Of a stretch of DNA of 64,000 nt, positions 22,691 to 34,906 are shown piece after piece (position 1 is the first letter of the stretch; each line of letters starts with the position of its first letter). The DNA is from Bostrychus sinensis (taxonomy: Eukaryota; Chordata; Actinopteri; Gobiiformes; Eleotridae): NCBI GenBank assembly GCA_020698575.1, contig CM036247.1, positions 27,194,431 through 27,258,430 on the forward strand, given 5' to 3'. The position numbers and the translations under genes are program-made. The notes beneath the pieces were generated by a model. It was given only the letters and a program-made list of their open reading frames with translations. It was not told the DNA's origin and ran no database searches.

Positions 22691-24869
22691 AAATAACTTT
22701 TTCATGCAAGATACAGTCAGGGGAAGGTGCAGGGGGCTTTCTTCACCTTGCAACAAAATATTCTGCTATCACATCTGTGAAACAGCTCAAAACAAAAAAA
22801 AGTTACATAGTCTCCTTTTAAAATGTGTTTTAATGGAATTTATAAATAGATACACTTTAGGATTTCTAGATAGCAAGAAATTTATTTTCAAACATACACA
22901 TTTTAGCCCTTAGAAATATCTCTCTTTTAAATGTGAACGAATGAACCTAGGGCATGTTCCATTCAGATACTCTAGGAGCGTGCTACTCTAATGTATGCAT
23001 TGAGTGAAGTGCGTGGGCCTCTTTTCAGGCATATATGCTTAGAATTGACCTACCGCCTTTAACTCTGCAAAGCAGTAGATTTAATTAAACACAAGCTTCC
23101 CAACCGGGAGGTCTTTCCATTCAATTATTGGCAACAGCATCATGCAATTAGTACTTTCATTCCATAATTGATTTAGCATTGTAAATAGCCTAACCTTCTA
23201 TTTACATGTAAACAAATAGGGCAGCATGAATACTGAATTTCCCATCTCCAATGATGAAGATTTTGCAGATCATTTAAGAAATATAAATATTAACTGCAGC
23301 GTTTCTATTTTAAGCACCATGCCAAATGCACACAATAAACACAGTAGCACACAAGTGGCCATGCATATTCATGTCTTCCCTCTGGGCATTCATTACTAGT
23401 CCTGCTCCAGCTAAATATGTTCCATATTTATGGTGCACAAGTACAGTATGTCTACAATGTATGCTGTGAGCCATAGAAATTTAAATACAGTCAATTTGTA
23501 TGTTTGGGAAAATATTTCTGCTTAAATTTAAATAATGGAACTGATATTTATTTGAATAAAGGATTAATAGTTTATTTTTTAATTACCAATGTTTTACCAG
23601 CATTGGTTGATGGCTTGTAACATAACTCAAATATTTATGGTTGCATAGAAAAAGTCAATAATTGGCCAAGAAATTATTGGGAAGTTTTAGATTTGAATCC
23701 AAGAGCTTTTACCATTGCGAGACAGGGAAAAATTGTTCTGTTAGCCGCACAATTTTACAAGCAAATTTTCATAAAACTGTTCAAAGATCAGGAATGGGGA
23801 AAAGAACTAATGAATTGTGAAATGAACTGTAATGCCTTGGCAGTGGTCTGTGCTCAATAAATTGCTTTTAGTTAGACATTTCTTTGCATCTAACAATTGT
23901 AGCGCATTGCAGTTTTACTAAAAATCCTTTTGAAAATGTGTGTTCACAGCAAATGAGGCAGATGTTAAAATTTCTTCCATTAAAAGAAAATAAGTGAAGT
24001 TGTACATCTACTCCAATGGTAAAAAGATGCCTGCATGCATGTACTGTAAAAAATGCAGAGCTGTGCACTACTGCCAAGGATAAAAACAGCCCTGTCTGTT
24101 GGCATTAGCCTGCATTGTGTTTGCACAACACACAATACTCACTTGTTATCGTGTACAAGTCCAGTCTAATTTAAGTAGTAGTAACACAGGAGCTAATGCT
24201 TCCCAGTTGGCCTGCTCCTCTGCGGCAGAGCCGGAGGTGTCAGACTTCATCCGCTGCCCTGTGCCGGAGGGGAAATCAGCTGGTTTGATAAATGATGAAT
24301 TCTTGAAGGATGGCCTGCAGTCAGTCAGCAGGGAGAAAATAGCTCAGTGTTCACATGACGAATGCACTCTACCCACACCCTCCATTTGACCCAGGCAGAC
24401 ACAGACAGCTCGCTTAGCTCTTATTCTTTCTCTGTCTTTTAAACAACACGCTACACTGTCAGTAATGCTAACAATTACCCCATCCGCCCACCAAATGGGT
24501 ACATTTAAAGCGGACAGATTTAATTCCTTTAACATACGTGTGAATTGATTGTTGGCTTCAGAATCACTAATTAAAGCAGGGACATTTCCTGGCAAGCTGC
24601 ACATTGATGGAGAGCAGATCATTAGTGGCCCTTTGGGTCCTTTTAATACACTCTTCCGACTGTGGGAGACTCAGCAGTGACTTAGGAGGAGGACCCGGAC
24701 GACAAATCAACCTTGTTGACCTGTAATTTGCACTGGGACAGATATCAGCGGCTCTAAAAATAAAAGACAGCCCCAAGTGTTTCTAAAATACTGCCTGTGT
24801 GATGCACTAAGTGAAGGCAGCAGATATGCATGAATACATTTGCAACACACTTGAACAAAAGTAATAAGT
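22691..24869. other. No gene recognised; candidate conserved elements at 23000-23210 and 24190-24830
   Basis: The 23000-23210 part has many ATTA/TAAT cores ('gatttaattaaac', 'tcaattattggc', 'tgcaattagtac', 'ccataattgattta') without repeat features. The 24190-24830 part is also repeat-free with balanced composition. Both look like homeodomain-bound enhancers, but this is inference from motif density only. Confidence 0.35.
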
Positions 24870-25070
24870 TCATTCATTCCTCTTCTTCTTATTCCCATTA
24901 GGGGTCACACGTACTGGAGCCTGACGCAGTAACTTTGGGCAGGGTACACCCTGGGCAGGGGCCACTTAGTCACAGAGCTGACACAGAGACATACACAGTC
25001 AGACAACCACTCACTCTCACATTCATTCACTGGGGGCACTTTAGAGTCAACTGTGACTTAGCTCACCTTG
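24870..25070 (-). repeat. tRNA-headed SINE, tail half
   Basis: CATTCATTCC, 'attcccattaggggtcac', 'gggtacaccctgggcagg' and 'cattcattcactggggg' match the tail side of the family intact at 46194-46531. The tRNA head is lost. Confidence 0.75.
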
Positions 25071-26070
25071 TTGTTTGTTTTAGGTGCTTCATGAGTTATT
25101 TATTTATTTTTTTTATTAAAAAAACACTGCAACCTACCCAAGACAAATAAAACTCATGGTTTTCTCATGGTTCCTATTAGGTTCTAAATTATCTTTTCTC
25201 TTGTGTCAGGTTGACTTACTTTTTGTGGCATATCAAAAGTTCACTTATAATTACTGCTTGGATAAAAAAACAAAAACAAAAAAACCCAAAAACAAACACT
25301 TGAATCCTTTCTTAATTTTCAATACTAATCAACACACTTTAAAATGCAGAAATTATAAAAGTAACAGAACAATGACATTACTACAGGATTAGGGAACCAA
25401 GAGGCATTTATTTACTTGTCTATATCTCATTACGCGGCTGCCTCCTCATGTTGTATTGTTCTCTTCCCAGCCTGCTTGGTGAAACACACTGTGAGCCATG
25501 TTGGTTCAATAGCAATGATCACCAATCCTCAAATCAATTATGTCCTTATTTCCCCACTTGTAAGTATTGGCACTTTGATAGATCTCATAACTTCAGGGGG
25601 CTGCATGTAATTAAATGGACCGAGAAGGGTCCTTATGGTGGCCAGGCTTTGCATTTCAAATGACCTCTTTTTCCGCCCTCACATTCTAATGCAGAGTCAC
25701 AGCACAGCGGCGACTTCACCTTGAGCACAGGAAACCACAGTGAACTCTCCCACCTCACATATAGATAAAAAGGCTGGTGACCTTTCTGAAAAGTGAGTGC
25801 TTATGTTGTTGACAATCAGTGTGGGAGAAAATGGCAGACTGTCTAAATATAACATACTATTTGGGAGAAAATGGATAATTGCAATCAATTGTTTGTACCA
25901 CACGTCACTTCCTGGAGATGCTGTGGTGGGATATTTATGTGGAGGTAACCCTCTTGGTCAGAGATATAAAGTATGACTACTACATTACACTGTATGTGCA
26001 CAGACATGACTCAAACATGAGAGCAGGATGAGAAGTTGATAAAAACCAGTCAAGGTGTGCCCATCCTCTT
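25071..26070. other. No gene recognised; repeat-free block at 25400-25760
   Basis: The 25400-25760 part is balanced in composition, repeat-free and contains 'caaatcaattatgtcc' and 'catgtaattaaatgg'. It is a candidate regulatory element. No exon is seen. Confidence 0.3.
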
Positions 26071-26869
26071 CTATAGCTCTGTAAACACTCTGTCTCACCA
26101 TTCTACGTAAACACTTGAAACAAGGAAGTACTCCTCTGTGTTTCTAAAGCCCAAACATCAGACTGGACTCACTGGACTCATTCTTTTTTAAATGTTTTTA
26201 TTTTATTTGATTTAACCTTTCTTTAACCAGGAAAGTCCCATTGAGATTAAAAACTTCTTTTTCGAGAGAGTCCGGGCCAAGAGGCAGCAGCAAATACAAA
26301 ATAAAGTTACACAATTACACAGACAAAGACAAGATAACAGGAAGAAACAAGCAGATTATGAAAAACATGTGCATGTTGTGAAGTCGGCCTCTAAAACCCT
26401 CAGTTTGGATTTAAAAGCATTCAAAGAAATCAACCCAATTAAGTTCCAGTCTTTCTGCAACATATTCCATGCATAAGGTGCAGAGTGGACAAAAGACTTT
26501 TTGAAAAGTTCAGTGTGAGCAAATGGAAGCGAAAGCAGCACATGATCTAGTGAATGAAGAGAATAAGAATCAGCCCTTCTCTGTGACAGTAAGGTACAGA
26601 TGTAGGTCGGCAGTAGTCCAAGCATTGCAAATGAAAGTGTGCTAATGACTTCTCCTTCAAATGGACAGGGCAGGCCTTCCCACTCATTTTGATCATTTCA
26701 GTGCCTAAAATGCCTTCACAAGAAAGCAGTCAGCTCATTTATCTATCTGTTAGTGTCATGTTACCAATAGCCGTGCAAATAACTGTTTTATGCTCAGTCC
26801 ATTTACCCATCGTTGCCAGCAGGGGTCATCAGGCACCTAACCCAAGCTCTTTTTTTTTTTTTTTTTTTT
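26071..26869 (+). mobile_element. MITE family 1, copy split by a LINE
   Basis: The left part (26071-26182) carries 'ctctgtaaacactctgtctc', 'actcctctgtgtttctaaag' and 'actggactcatt'. The right part (26682-26869) resumes with 'actcattttgatcatttcag', 'agcagtcagctcattt' and 'aggcacctaaccc'. It ends in a 20-T run, so both termini are missing or decayed. The interruption is a LINE insertion. Confidence 0.8.
26183..26681 (-). mobile_element. 5'-truncated LINE inserted in the MITE
   Basis: On the minus strand an open frame ending near 26356 carries a tail with SLDHVLLSLPFAHTELFKK, then FVHSAPYAWNMLQKDWNL and LNAFKSKLR. This is the usual C-terminal end of a fish LINE polyprotein. It is followed by a 3' UTR with 'ctcttggcccggactctc' and 'caatgggactttcctgg', and an A-rich end. 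The insertion is flanked by actcatt at 26176-26182 and 26682-26688, a 7-bp target duplication. Most of the reverse transcriptase is missing by 5' truncation. Confidence 0.75.
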
Positions 26870-29714
26870 AAGTATTCTTTGACACCACAGCTCTTTGGTA
26901 ACTCTTCAGAATGGACAGACTTTAGGTCACACATCAAATGAAGCCCGCAATTGCATCTTGTAACAGAATTGATTGCCAGGGTTTGTGATGACCACAATTC
27001 AATGCAGGCACTGATTAAACAGTGTTTGACAGAGGACTGGAGGTGAGCACTGGAGCGTTACTGGTGCCACTGGGAGTCACAGACTGATTTTGAAGTGGTC
27101 AGCTCATTACGCCACTTGTTACTAACTAACCAACCTCTGACACCGAGAGGGGCCAGCACTGATCTAAATGCAATTACAACTGTGGGCAAAACCGTGTCTT
27201 CGAGACCACTAATTTATGCTTTAATAATGATTAGCTTGTAATAGCTGTAGATTAAAGTTTGCCCCGAGCTACTGCCCCCAGTCGAGTGCTCCGTGTTTCC
27301 TAAGCATAAAGGACATGAAAACAGCTCAGGGGTCCAGGGATGTTATATGCAAAGAAGGCTGATGTATTTTTTTAATGATATCATTATTATACATATACTT
27401 GACACCATTAAAACAACTAACAGTTTGTACTCTAGTCCCATCAGTAGAGACTCAGAGGGTTTAGAGGGTTCATTTATCTGTAAGTCTGCCAAATAAAATA
27501 AAGAAATAGATGGAACAAAAGGTCTACTTTGCATATAACTAATTCTATATGGCATTCTATAGCCAATGTTCATTGATTTTCTGGGAAAACAGACTTCAAA
27601 ACTACATATACTGTAGTACAGTATACTACATTACCTTAACCCTATGTTAACATTAGCCTTTTCTGACGTGTTATTTTCCAATCATGTAGCTAGATACTGC
27701 TGAAAGAAATGTATTAATGGAGGGTTGTTGTATGACTTGGACCTATCCCAGCTGCTTTGGTCTTGAGGTTGGGTACAACAGGGATCACCGACTTCACTAC
27801 TGCAATAACCTGAGGACACACTACACAATTTTTTGCCCGATTTTACATTGATTCACAGTTGTGCCGAATCTGTACCAGCTGCAGGGAGTTGTTAGTCCAG
27901 AAATTGGTTAGTGTAAAGCTGACTTTTATCAATGATCAAGGGACTCTGGCATATGTGTATGAAAAAAAAAAAAAAAAGTTTGCCATACTCAGCTCATTGT
28001 TAATTTCTATAATAAATCACTATCAAACCTGGGTGGTATTTTAAGTATGTATAGATAGATAAGAATATAATAATAAGATAAAAATAATAAATGTTATACT
28101 TATAATGTTAATTAATATATAATTAATAAAACAGACTGGAATATTGCAGCTCTTTTTGCCTAAATGTTACATGTACAATACAAGCTAAGGTCAGCTAACA
28201 TTAGCGATATTAATGCAGCTTATTTAGTAACATTTTATTAATTATTTTGCCAAAAAGTGTCTCAACAATTTTTATTCAAATGTGTTGTGTAGAGTTTAAA
28301 ATCCTGTAGAGGTCCTGCTGTTCTCAAGAAACTCGCCAAGCATAACTACTAATCAGTTCTCTATACAGTGAATGGGGAGGACAACAGAGCCACATAGTGC
28401 ATGCTCCTAGTCCTTTCAAAATCTGTAGTGACTGGTAGTCATGTGGTGCGTCTCCAGCTTTATGATATGTAACAAACATACATAATCTACCTGTTATTTA
28501 CACCACTTTTGACCTCATAATAAAAAATCTATTTAAAACACAATGAAGTATGCCTGTTCTGCCTTTTTTTTTGTGCGTGTATGTACTGTCTTTTGAAGAA
28601 GGCTAAAACACATGTGTATTGACTTTTGGGAAAAATACACTGGCTTTGTCCATGTAGCGTTTCAGGCCAGTGTCCAGTATTATCTGTTAACATGCTCAAC
28701 ACCCCCAACCAAATGTGCAGTAAGGAGTTTTTCCCTTCCAGGAGGATGTAAACGGACGGGCGCTGCAGCGCTAGAGTGGATTTGGGGGGAGCTAGCCGAG
28801 GCTGACTAATCAGTGGGTGCTTGGGAGAGCATTAAGACAGACGTGTGGAGGGGAAATGTGACACCTGGAAATTACACAATGTAATGGAATCAGCCAAGTG
28901 GTAAATGTAGCTTTTAAATAGGTTTTGTGTTCTCCATTAACTTGCCAGACACTGATTGGTCCTGACAGCAAGGGAAAGTGACGGTCAGCGTGTTGTGCCC
29001 TCCCTCCATAGTACAGCCTGTACCTCATTGGGGTGCATGCTTTCTTCACACACACACACTCTGTGGGACACAAAGTTCTCTATAGTTAGTGGCTTTTTAG
29101 AGCCAAATCAGAGCTGGCTGGAGCGAGGCTCAGGTGATCTGGGCACAGCGCCTCCACACACGCTCAATTGCATTTCTATGTAATTAAAGATGAACATGCA
29201 GAGCTTCTAGCAATGTTTAAATTCACCTGTTTAACTCAAACTGTCCATTTTGCTAAATGCGGTTTATTGCTCTCAACAAATTACATAATCACAAATAGAT
29301 TCAAAGTGAAAAGCATATATTATATAAATTCAGTACCCACAAAGTGAAATATTCCATGCATTATTTATTTTAGTGATGATTGATTTACAGTTAATAAAAA
29401 CCTAAATTCTGTGTCTCATAAAATGAGAAATGACTAAATATTACATAATAATAATGACTACAATTAATACAAATGCTTAAAATATTACATTTTGTGTGTT
29501 GTAAATCTCCATAATACTGTATCTGTTTCACTTTTTGAATTAAATTATTGAAATAATTTCACTTTTCCGTGCTATCCTCAGTTGATGAGTGCCTTTTATG
29601 TCAGTAGGTACACTGCAACATTTTTTGACATGGAAATATTTATGTTTGTTTTTTTTTTTTAAAGTATTTAGTGTGTAATTTGAGAGTCATCTATTGTTTT
29701 TCATTTATTTATTT
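26870..29714. other. No gene recognised; candidate conserved elements at 27050-27330 and 28720-29180
   Basis: The 27050-27330 part has clustered homeodomain-like cores ('ccactaatttatgc', 'ttaataatgattagc') and no repeat. The 28720-29180 part is repeat-free and locally GC-richer. The intervening DNA is AT-rich and unassigned. Confidence 0.3.
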
Positions 29715-29790
29715 TCAGAACTAGATAGAAAAAGTCCTAAAATTGAGCCTTGGGGAACACCACATGATAAGGTTGTCTGCTGTGTACAAT
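29715..29790 (-). pseudogene. LINE reverse transcriptase relic
   Basis: The minus strand reads SCGVPQGSILG, the conserved reverse transcriptase block preceding the catalytic region, then decays within about 20 codons. No flanking LINE structure is preserved. This is an old fragment. Confidence 0.6.
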
Positions 29791-30440
29791 AAAAATAAAG
29801 CAATTCTGTTCTTATGATGGCCTCTAAAAAAGTCCCCCCTAAAGCATCCAAGCATTTTTACCCCACGTTATGTTGATAAAATAGCTTAGCTTGAATGTCT
29901 TAATTTTTTTGTTTTTGATGACAGATTACACTTACACTAGTAACTGATATTTTGCACAGATTTTCCACAAAAATAAATAAACAACTTATTTGTTGTTAAA
30001 TAAATTGGACTGGACTCCAACTATGTAATAAATGGAACTGTATGCTCTTGCATGTTTTATTCTGTTTACACAGTGTGTTTTAGGCCAACTCAGTTATGTA
30101 TCAGTAACCCATGCTTTTGAGATCTAATTTGTTTTTCAGTTATGTCTTGCTGAGATTGGATTTTTATTGCATTAGTGGCACAGACACTGAGCTGAAGTTT
30201 GGTCTTACTCTGAAGACAAACAGTAATTAAATGGTGTTCGGTGATAGCATATTTACATTATCTAAGCACGGCAACTCTCTAGCACACTGGCTATTTCAGA
30301 AAAGCAGTGGGACAATTAATAGCTCTTTTTTTATATATTCACATGAATTTGCATGGATGAATACTCACATTTCAGGTTCTAGTGACATGCAGTATATGTA
30401 TGCAGTTGTATTTTGATATTAAGTTAATTGTCATTATGGG
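29791..30440. other. No gene or repeat recognised between two LINE relics
   Basis: AT-rich DNA separates two reverse transcriptase fragments in the same orientation. It may be decayed LINE, but I see no readable motif. Confidence 0.3.
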
Positions 30441-30545
30441 CTTTTATAGATGTGGGTATGAATCTATCGCATCATTTTTAATGATAAGAACTAAACACAA
30501 ATAGTTCCAAAATATAGCCTTGGGGGATTCCATGTTCCACCTAGC
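30441..30545 (-). pseudogene. Second LINE reverse transcriptase relic
   Basis: The minus strand reads HGIPQGYILELFVFSSYH and then stops. This is the same block as at 29.7 kb with different decay. It lies about 0.75 kb away in the same orientation, so the two may derive from separate copies or a duplicated element. Confidence 0.5.
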
Positions 30546-32817
30546 ATCTAACTTTTTATCTTCTATTATTTATATATTCACTGCTGCTCCCCCACTACAC
30601 ACAGCATCCTTGAAGATTTTTAGGTCCTGTAATTTTTCACCCTGGCCAACCAGACCCATTCACTTTCTTAGTGAGTTGAAGAGGGTCTGAAACCCATCCT
30701 ATCCATGTTGTATTCCCTTGAAAGTGATCTATAGGATTTTTGAGTTATTGGTGGTATGTTTAGCAGCTCAATATGTATAAGAAGATCACCTAAAATATAT
30801 TCACATTTCAGTAGTCTTTGTAGCCACTGCAGCATTTGCCAGCAGCCCTGATGTGTAAGACACCACATAACACACCAACACTCATTGTTCCAACAGTTCT
30901 GGCTCCAGATTTTGCTAAAAACACTGGCAGAGGAACTAAGCGGCCATTGCTTTGGCTTCCTGGGAACTTGAGCGGGTTCACCAGTGTGTGGGAGTGTGAA
31001 CTGGTTGGAGGGGACCCACACAGTTCACACCAGCCTGCAGTCCTTTCAGTGCAATGAACACTGATACATGTGTGTTACAGGGGCTATGTTCACTATGTGC
31101 CTTCTCGGTTTTTACATTTCAAATGAATAAATGATGAAAGCCCACTTTTTGAGTCTCTTCGTGACTTCATCTCTTTTCATTTTCTGAGCTCCCTATTCCT
31201 CATACAGTATCAAACCCTCCTTCATCTACAAGATTACAATGACTTCTATAGGGTGTATAATCTCTATATGGTAAAAAAAAAATAGTTTATAATCTTAATC
31301 TACATTTGTTACTTTTGGAAAATATTATCTAACTTTTTTCCTCAATGACTGGGACTCAATCTGCAATTACACTTGGACATGTTGTAATGGGTTCTGGTAT
31401 ATATATATCAAATAAATTAATTAATATTTTGGTGTGGATGCAGGATTTTTTTATGAACGGTAATGTTTTGCAGCTAATTTTATCTCTTAGCTCAACATAA
31501 CAGTATTAAACTGCAGCATACATAACAGAACTCAGAGCAGAATACCCTTGCTTAAATCCCAAGATACTAACTCCAGTCTCAAGGGCTCAGTATTTACTTA
31601 CTTTGATGGTGTATACTTCCCAAGTTCTCTATTTTATGAAATAATTAATTTGCAAAATAAGTTAAGTGCTAGTGCTATATATAATGGTAAATTATATAAA
31701 CTATGCACTAGGTAATTAGATTCCCTTCTGTATACCATATTAAGATAAACGTAATAAAAGAATGCATGGCAGACAGCATAGTATGTGAGGGTGAAGTTAA
31801 AGATTAAACAAAACATTACAATATTTAGTTATTTTTCATTTACTTTTGCATTCAACCTTGCTTCATATTCACAAAACTGAGTATTCACCTCAAGGTCTGT
31901 GGATCTCCTGAACACCTGAGAGGATTTCCTGGAATCTCATTTGAATAAGCTGAAGTGATTCATTTAACGCAATAATCACTTCTAACAAGGCACTTTCTAG
32001 CATAACCTTTCCTGTGTATTTTTTCCAGTCTCATGCCCCCCTCCTGTGCCATTATCCCTGCACTTCTGCACTTTAGCTTTGGTACCCGGCGCTATACGCT
32101 AAAGTCAGTGTGTATCGAAATAATGGGCTATTACTACTGGCGTCAGTGAGGAACAGTGGAGGTCCATAGTGGCGGGATAGTGGGAGGGTATGATTGAAAC
32201 CGCGACCTGTACCTCGTGAGATGTGGGGGTGGTAGAGAGGATGTCCAAGTCAAACACCAATTACTGCAGGCACTGAACTCTGGATAATCCCACACCACAG
32301 AAATACTGTGAAAAGTGTTCAAATGTGGAAATGTTACATTTTACATCAGCCAATATTTAGTACAAAGTGTTTTGTTTGCAATGGAGTGAGCTTCTTTGCC
32401 TTGAAATGACAAGAAATCAAGCAAATGCAAAGATGTTCCTGTAATAGGAATCACCTGTGGAAAATAAACAGATCCTTATCTAGGCTTTACTATCAAGCTC
32501 TCACTGGCCAGCATTGTATTAATGATTGCTAATAATACAAGAGAAACTTTGCATGGCAGTCAGGGACAATACCTCTGGACTGGCAGATGGGGTAGTGGTC
32601 CTTCTTTTTGAGAAGGTGGACAGAGTTTTTGTTCCAACTACAGGGTGATCACACCCCTCAACCCCCCTTAGAAAAGACACTTGGGCAGGACAGTCTGGTT
32701 CCTCAGCGAACCATTTCCTAAGTCAATTTAAAACTGGCCTATCACAGCTGTTTATCTGCAGAAAAACAATCTCCTATCAAAACCGCATGTAGTGCTTTCC
32801 TTTGTCACCTGTTGATT
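30546..32817. other. No gene recognised
   Basis: AT-rich DNA. The minus-strand frame at 30668-31021 (117 codons) shows no domain and overlaps an open frame on the other strand. At 32560-32710 weak repeat-like words occur. No splice-bounded exon is visible. Confidence 0.35.
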
Positions 32818-33234
32818 CTGCTGAAGTCCGTATTGTTGTTCAGTCCTCTGTGGGACTTTTTTCTTTGTCTTATTGCCATTTTAACAGCAGTATAGTCCCA
32901 CTGACATCCGTCGTAACAACCGCATTCAAAGTAACCAACTTTTAAGTCTTTGCACAACTAGCTTTTGCTGCTGTCCCCGTTCAGAAACAAGTACAGAGCT
33001 GCTCATAATATGCTGTTTTCTGGTGTTTTATGGCGAAACTATCAATAATCAGCCATGTTTATTTGGGTCACAGGTCAGCGAGCACTGCTTACAACCCGTC
33101 CTTTGTTTCTCTGATTGGTTACTCCGCCTGTGATTATTCCTCTCATAGAAATTAAACTCAAGCAAAAGGATACCAGACCAACTTCTTTGTCTAGACGAGA
33201 AGAAGAGTTTGTCTAGCCAGCCAGGCTAATGGCA
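32818..33234 (-). mobile_element. Dispersed element, family 3 (minus copy)
   Basis: Its reverse complement aligns by eye with 41616-42029. Shared words are 'agcctggctggc'/'agcctggcctgcc', 'gagtaaccaatcagagaaac', 'atattatgagcagct' and 'tgttaaaatggcaa'. No long open frame exists. It is probably a non-autonomous DNA transposon, but I could not define its termini or target duplication. Confidence 0.65.
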
Positions 33235-33235
33235 G

Positions 33236-33712
33236 GGTACTGGAGAGGAGAATTTGGTGCATAGTTGCACCTTGGGTTAGGAGGAACAACATGGTTTTTG
33301 TTCTGATTAATGAAAATTGTACATGTTCTATACCCTTTGTAAGTTGATCAAGGGTTCATGGTTTATGTGTTTTGAGGACCTGGGGAAGGCTTTTGAAATG
33401 GCATCTTGTGGGGGCGGGTCCTCTGACAGTATGCTGCCAAAAGCTATTCACCACCTGTATGACCAGAGCAGGAGCTTGGTTCAATTGCCAGAAGTACAGT
33501 AAGTCAGACCTGTTTCCAGTGCATGCTGAACTCCCCTTTGTCACCAGTTCTCTTCATTATCTTTATGAACAGATATTTTTAATTGTGCAGTATGATAAGG
33601 GATCAGTCCAGCAGGAAGAGTTAGTGTCTGGGGAGAGGAACGTTTAGACTGCTACCACAGTGACATGCTCCTGGATAAGCAGTAGAATATGGACATGGAC
33701 ATTATGAATGCA
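33236..33712 (+). pseudogene. RTE/Rex-type LINE relic with large internal deletion
   Basis: The sequence shows, in order and across frameshifts, fragments equivalent to the reverse transcriptase of a fish LINE: FEDLGKAFE (the D-x-E-KAF block), YDQSRSLVQL and KSDLFPVH. The 3' part then jumps to the element's end with 'ggaagagttagtgtctgggg' and 'ctggataagcagtagaatatgg', the usual last codons and short 3' end. The catalytic YADD-like block and most of the C-terminus are deleted. It has stops and cannot function. It starts one base after family 3 ends. Confidence 0.75.
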
Positions 33713-34652
33713 AATAGTTCAGTGAATGAATAACTGAATTAATAAATACAGTACATCGAACCTGAAGTTACTAATAGGAATGTCGTAATCTATTCTATTT
33801 AGTTGAACGCAAGGACATTTAAAAAATTAAATTGTTCTTTCTCAGACTAAATGTTGTATTATTCAATGTCATTTGAGTGCATATTGTGTGGAACAGGCCA
33901 TTTCGAACCAAGTACACTGAGTTTATTCTGAGAAGTAGAAAATGTAGGCCTTGGTTGCGCAAGGTAACACCAAAGAAAGCCCAGATGAATTCTAGATGAT
34001 CTCATATTTACAAAGTCATCACCCACAGGGACACCATGTGGAGTACAGCCTGACAAAGGCTCTCTCAAATATGTCTTCTCTGAAACTAAGATTATGTTCA
34101 GCATAAAAAACAATTTGGTGATTTGGCTATATGATTTCTCAACAAACTTATAAGATACAAATAACGCACAATAAACTGGATAATAATTTGAAGGTGATTT
34201 ATGGCTGACTATTTTCATATCTTTGCAGCTTGAAAAAGAACACTTCTCATATCACAGACCATGATCAAAATAAAACTTTTTTTTCCCCCACAACACAAGA
34301 TATTTCATTTTGACTCCACATGATTTTCACAAGCCAAAAAATCTGGGACAGAGTCATTTATTATTAATCCAGCTTTTATTTCCACACATTCTGGTTTGAT
34401 TATCTACAATCTAAAATGGCAGCTCCTGTTTGTATTCATCTATTAATAATTCATAAAGTATCCTGGTGCTAACACATCAACTTTCACACGTGTGTTGTCG
34501 AGGAGGTTTCCTTTGTGTAACAAGTGCAGAAACAGGTTGTATCTGTTGTATAGGATCAAATGTCATAGTTACATCCACGTTTCCCCTGCACATTTCTGTT
34601 GATCGTGTACTGCATGGTTAAATAATGTAATATGTGATTTAAATCGAGACCA
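33713..34652. other. No gene or repeat recognised
   Basis: AT-rich DNA. A minus-strand frame of 119 codons at 33859-34218 has no domain and no splice context. Confidence 0.35.
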
Positions 34653-34906
34653 TGTGGCGCACGGTGGCAGAGTGGTTAGTGCTCCTGCATCTCAGCAAGG
34701 TGGTTGTGGTTTTGGATCAGCTGACTATGATCACTTTCTCCTGGTATCTGAGTGAGTTAAGTGCGTTCTCTCACAGCACTCCGGCTACCTTCCTCTGTCC
34801 AAAGGCATGTGTGTCAGGTACATTGGTGAATCTTAATTAACCTAACCCTAACCCAAAGTGAATAAATGTGAGAGTGAATGCTTGTGTGCCAGTGTGTATC
34901 TTGATA
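34653..34906 (+). repeat. tRNA-headed SINE, diverged full-length copy
   Basis: The head 'tgtggcgcacggtggcagag' has box A (tggcagagtggttag); box B is degraded. The body has 'gcactccggctaccttcctc' and 'tgtccaaaggcatgtgtg'. The tail has 'gtgaataaatgtgagagtga'. A short 'cctaaccctaaccc' stretch inside is telomere-like, but only about two repeats long. Confidence 0.75.

Noticed and set aside
34836..34854. Telomere-like cctaaccctaaccc
   Set aside because: Only about two and a half repeats inside a SINE copy; too short to be an interstitial telomere.
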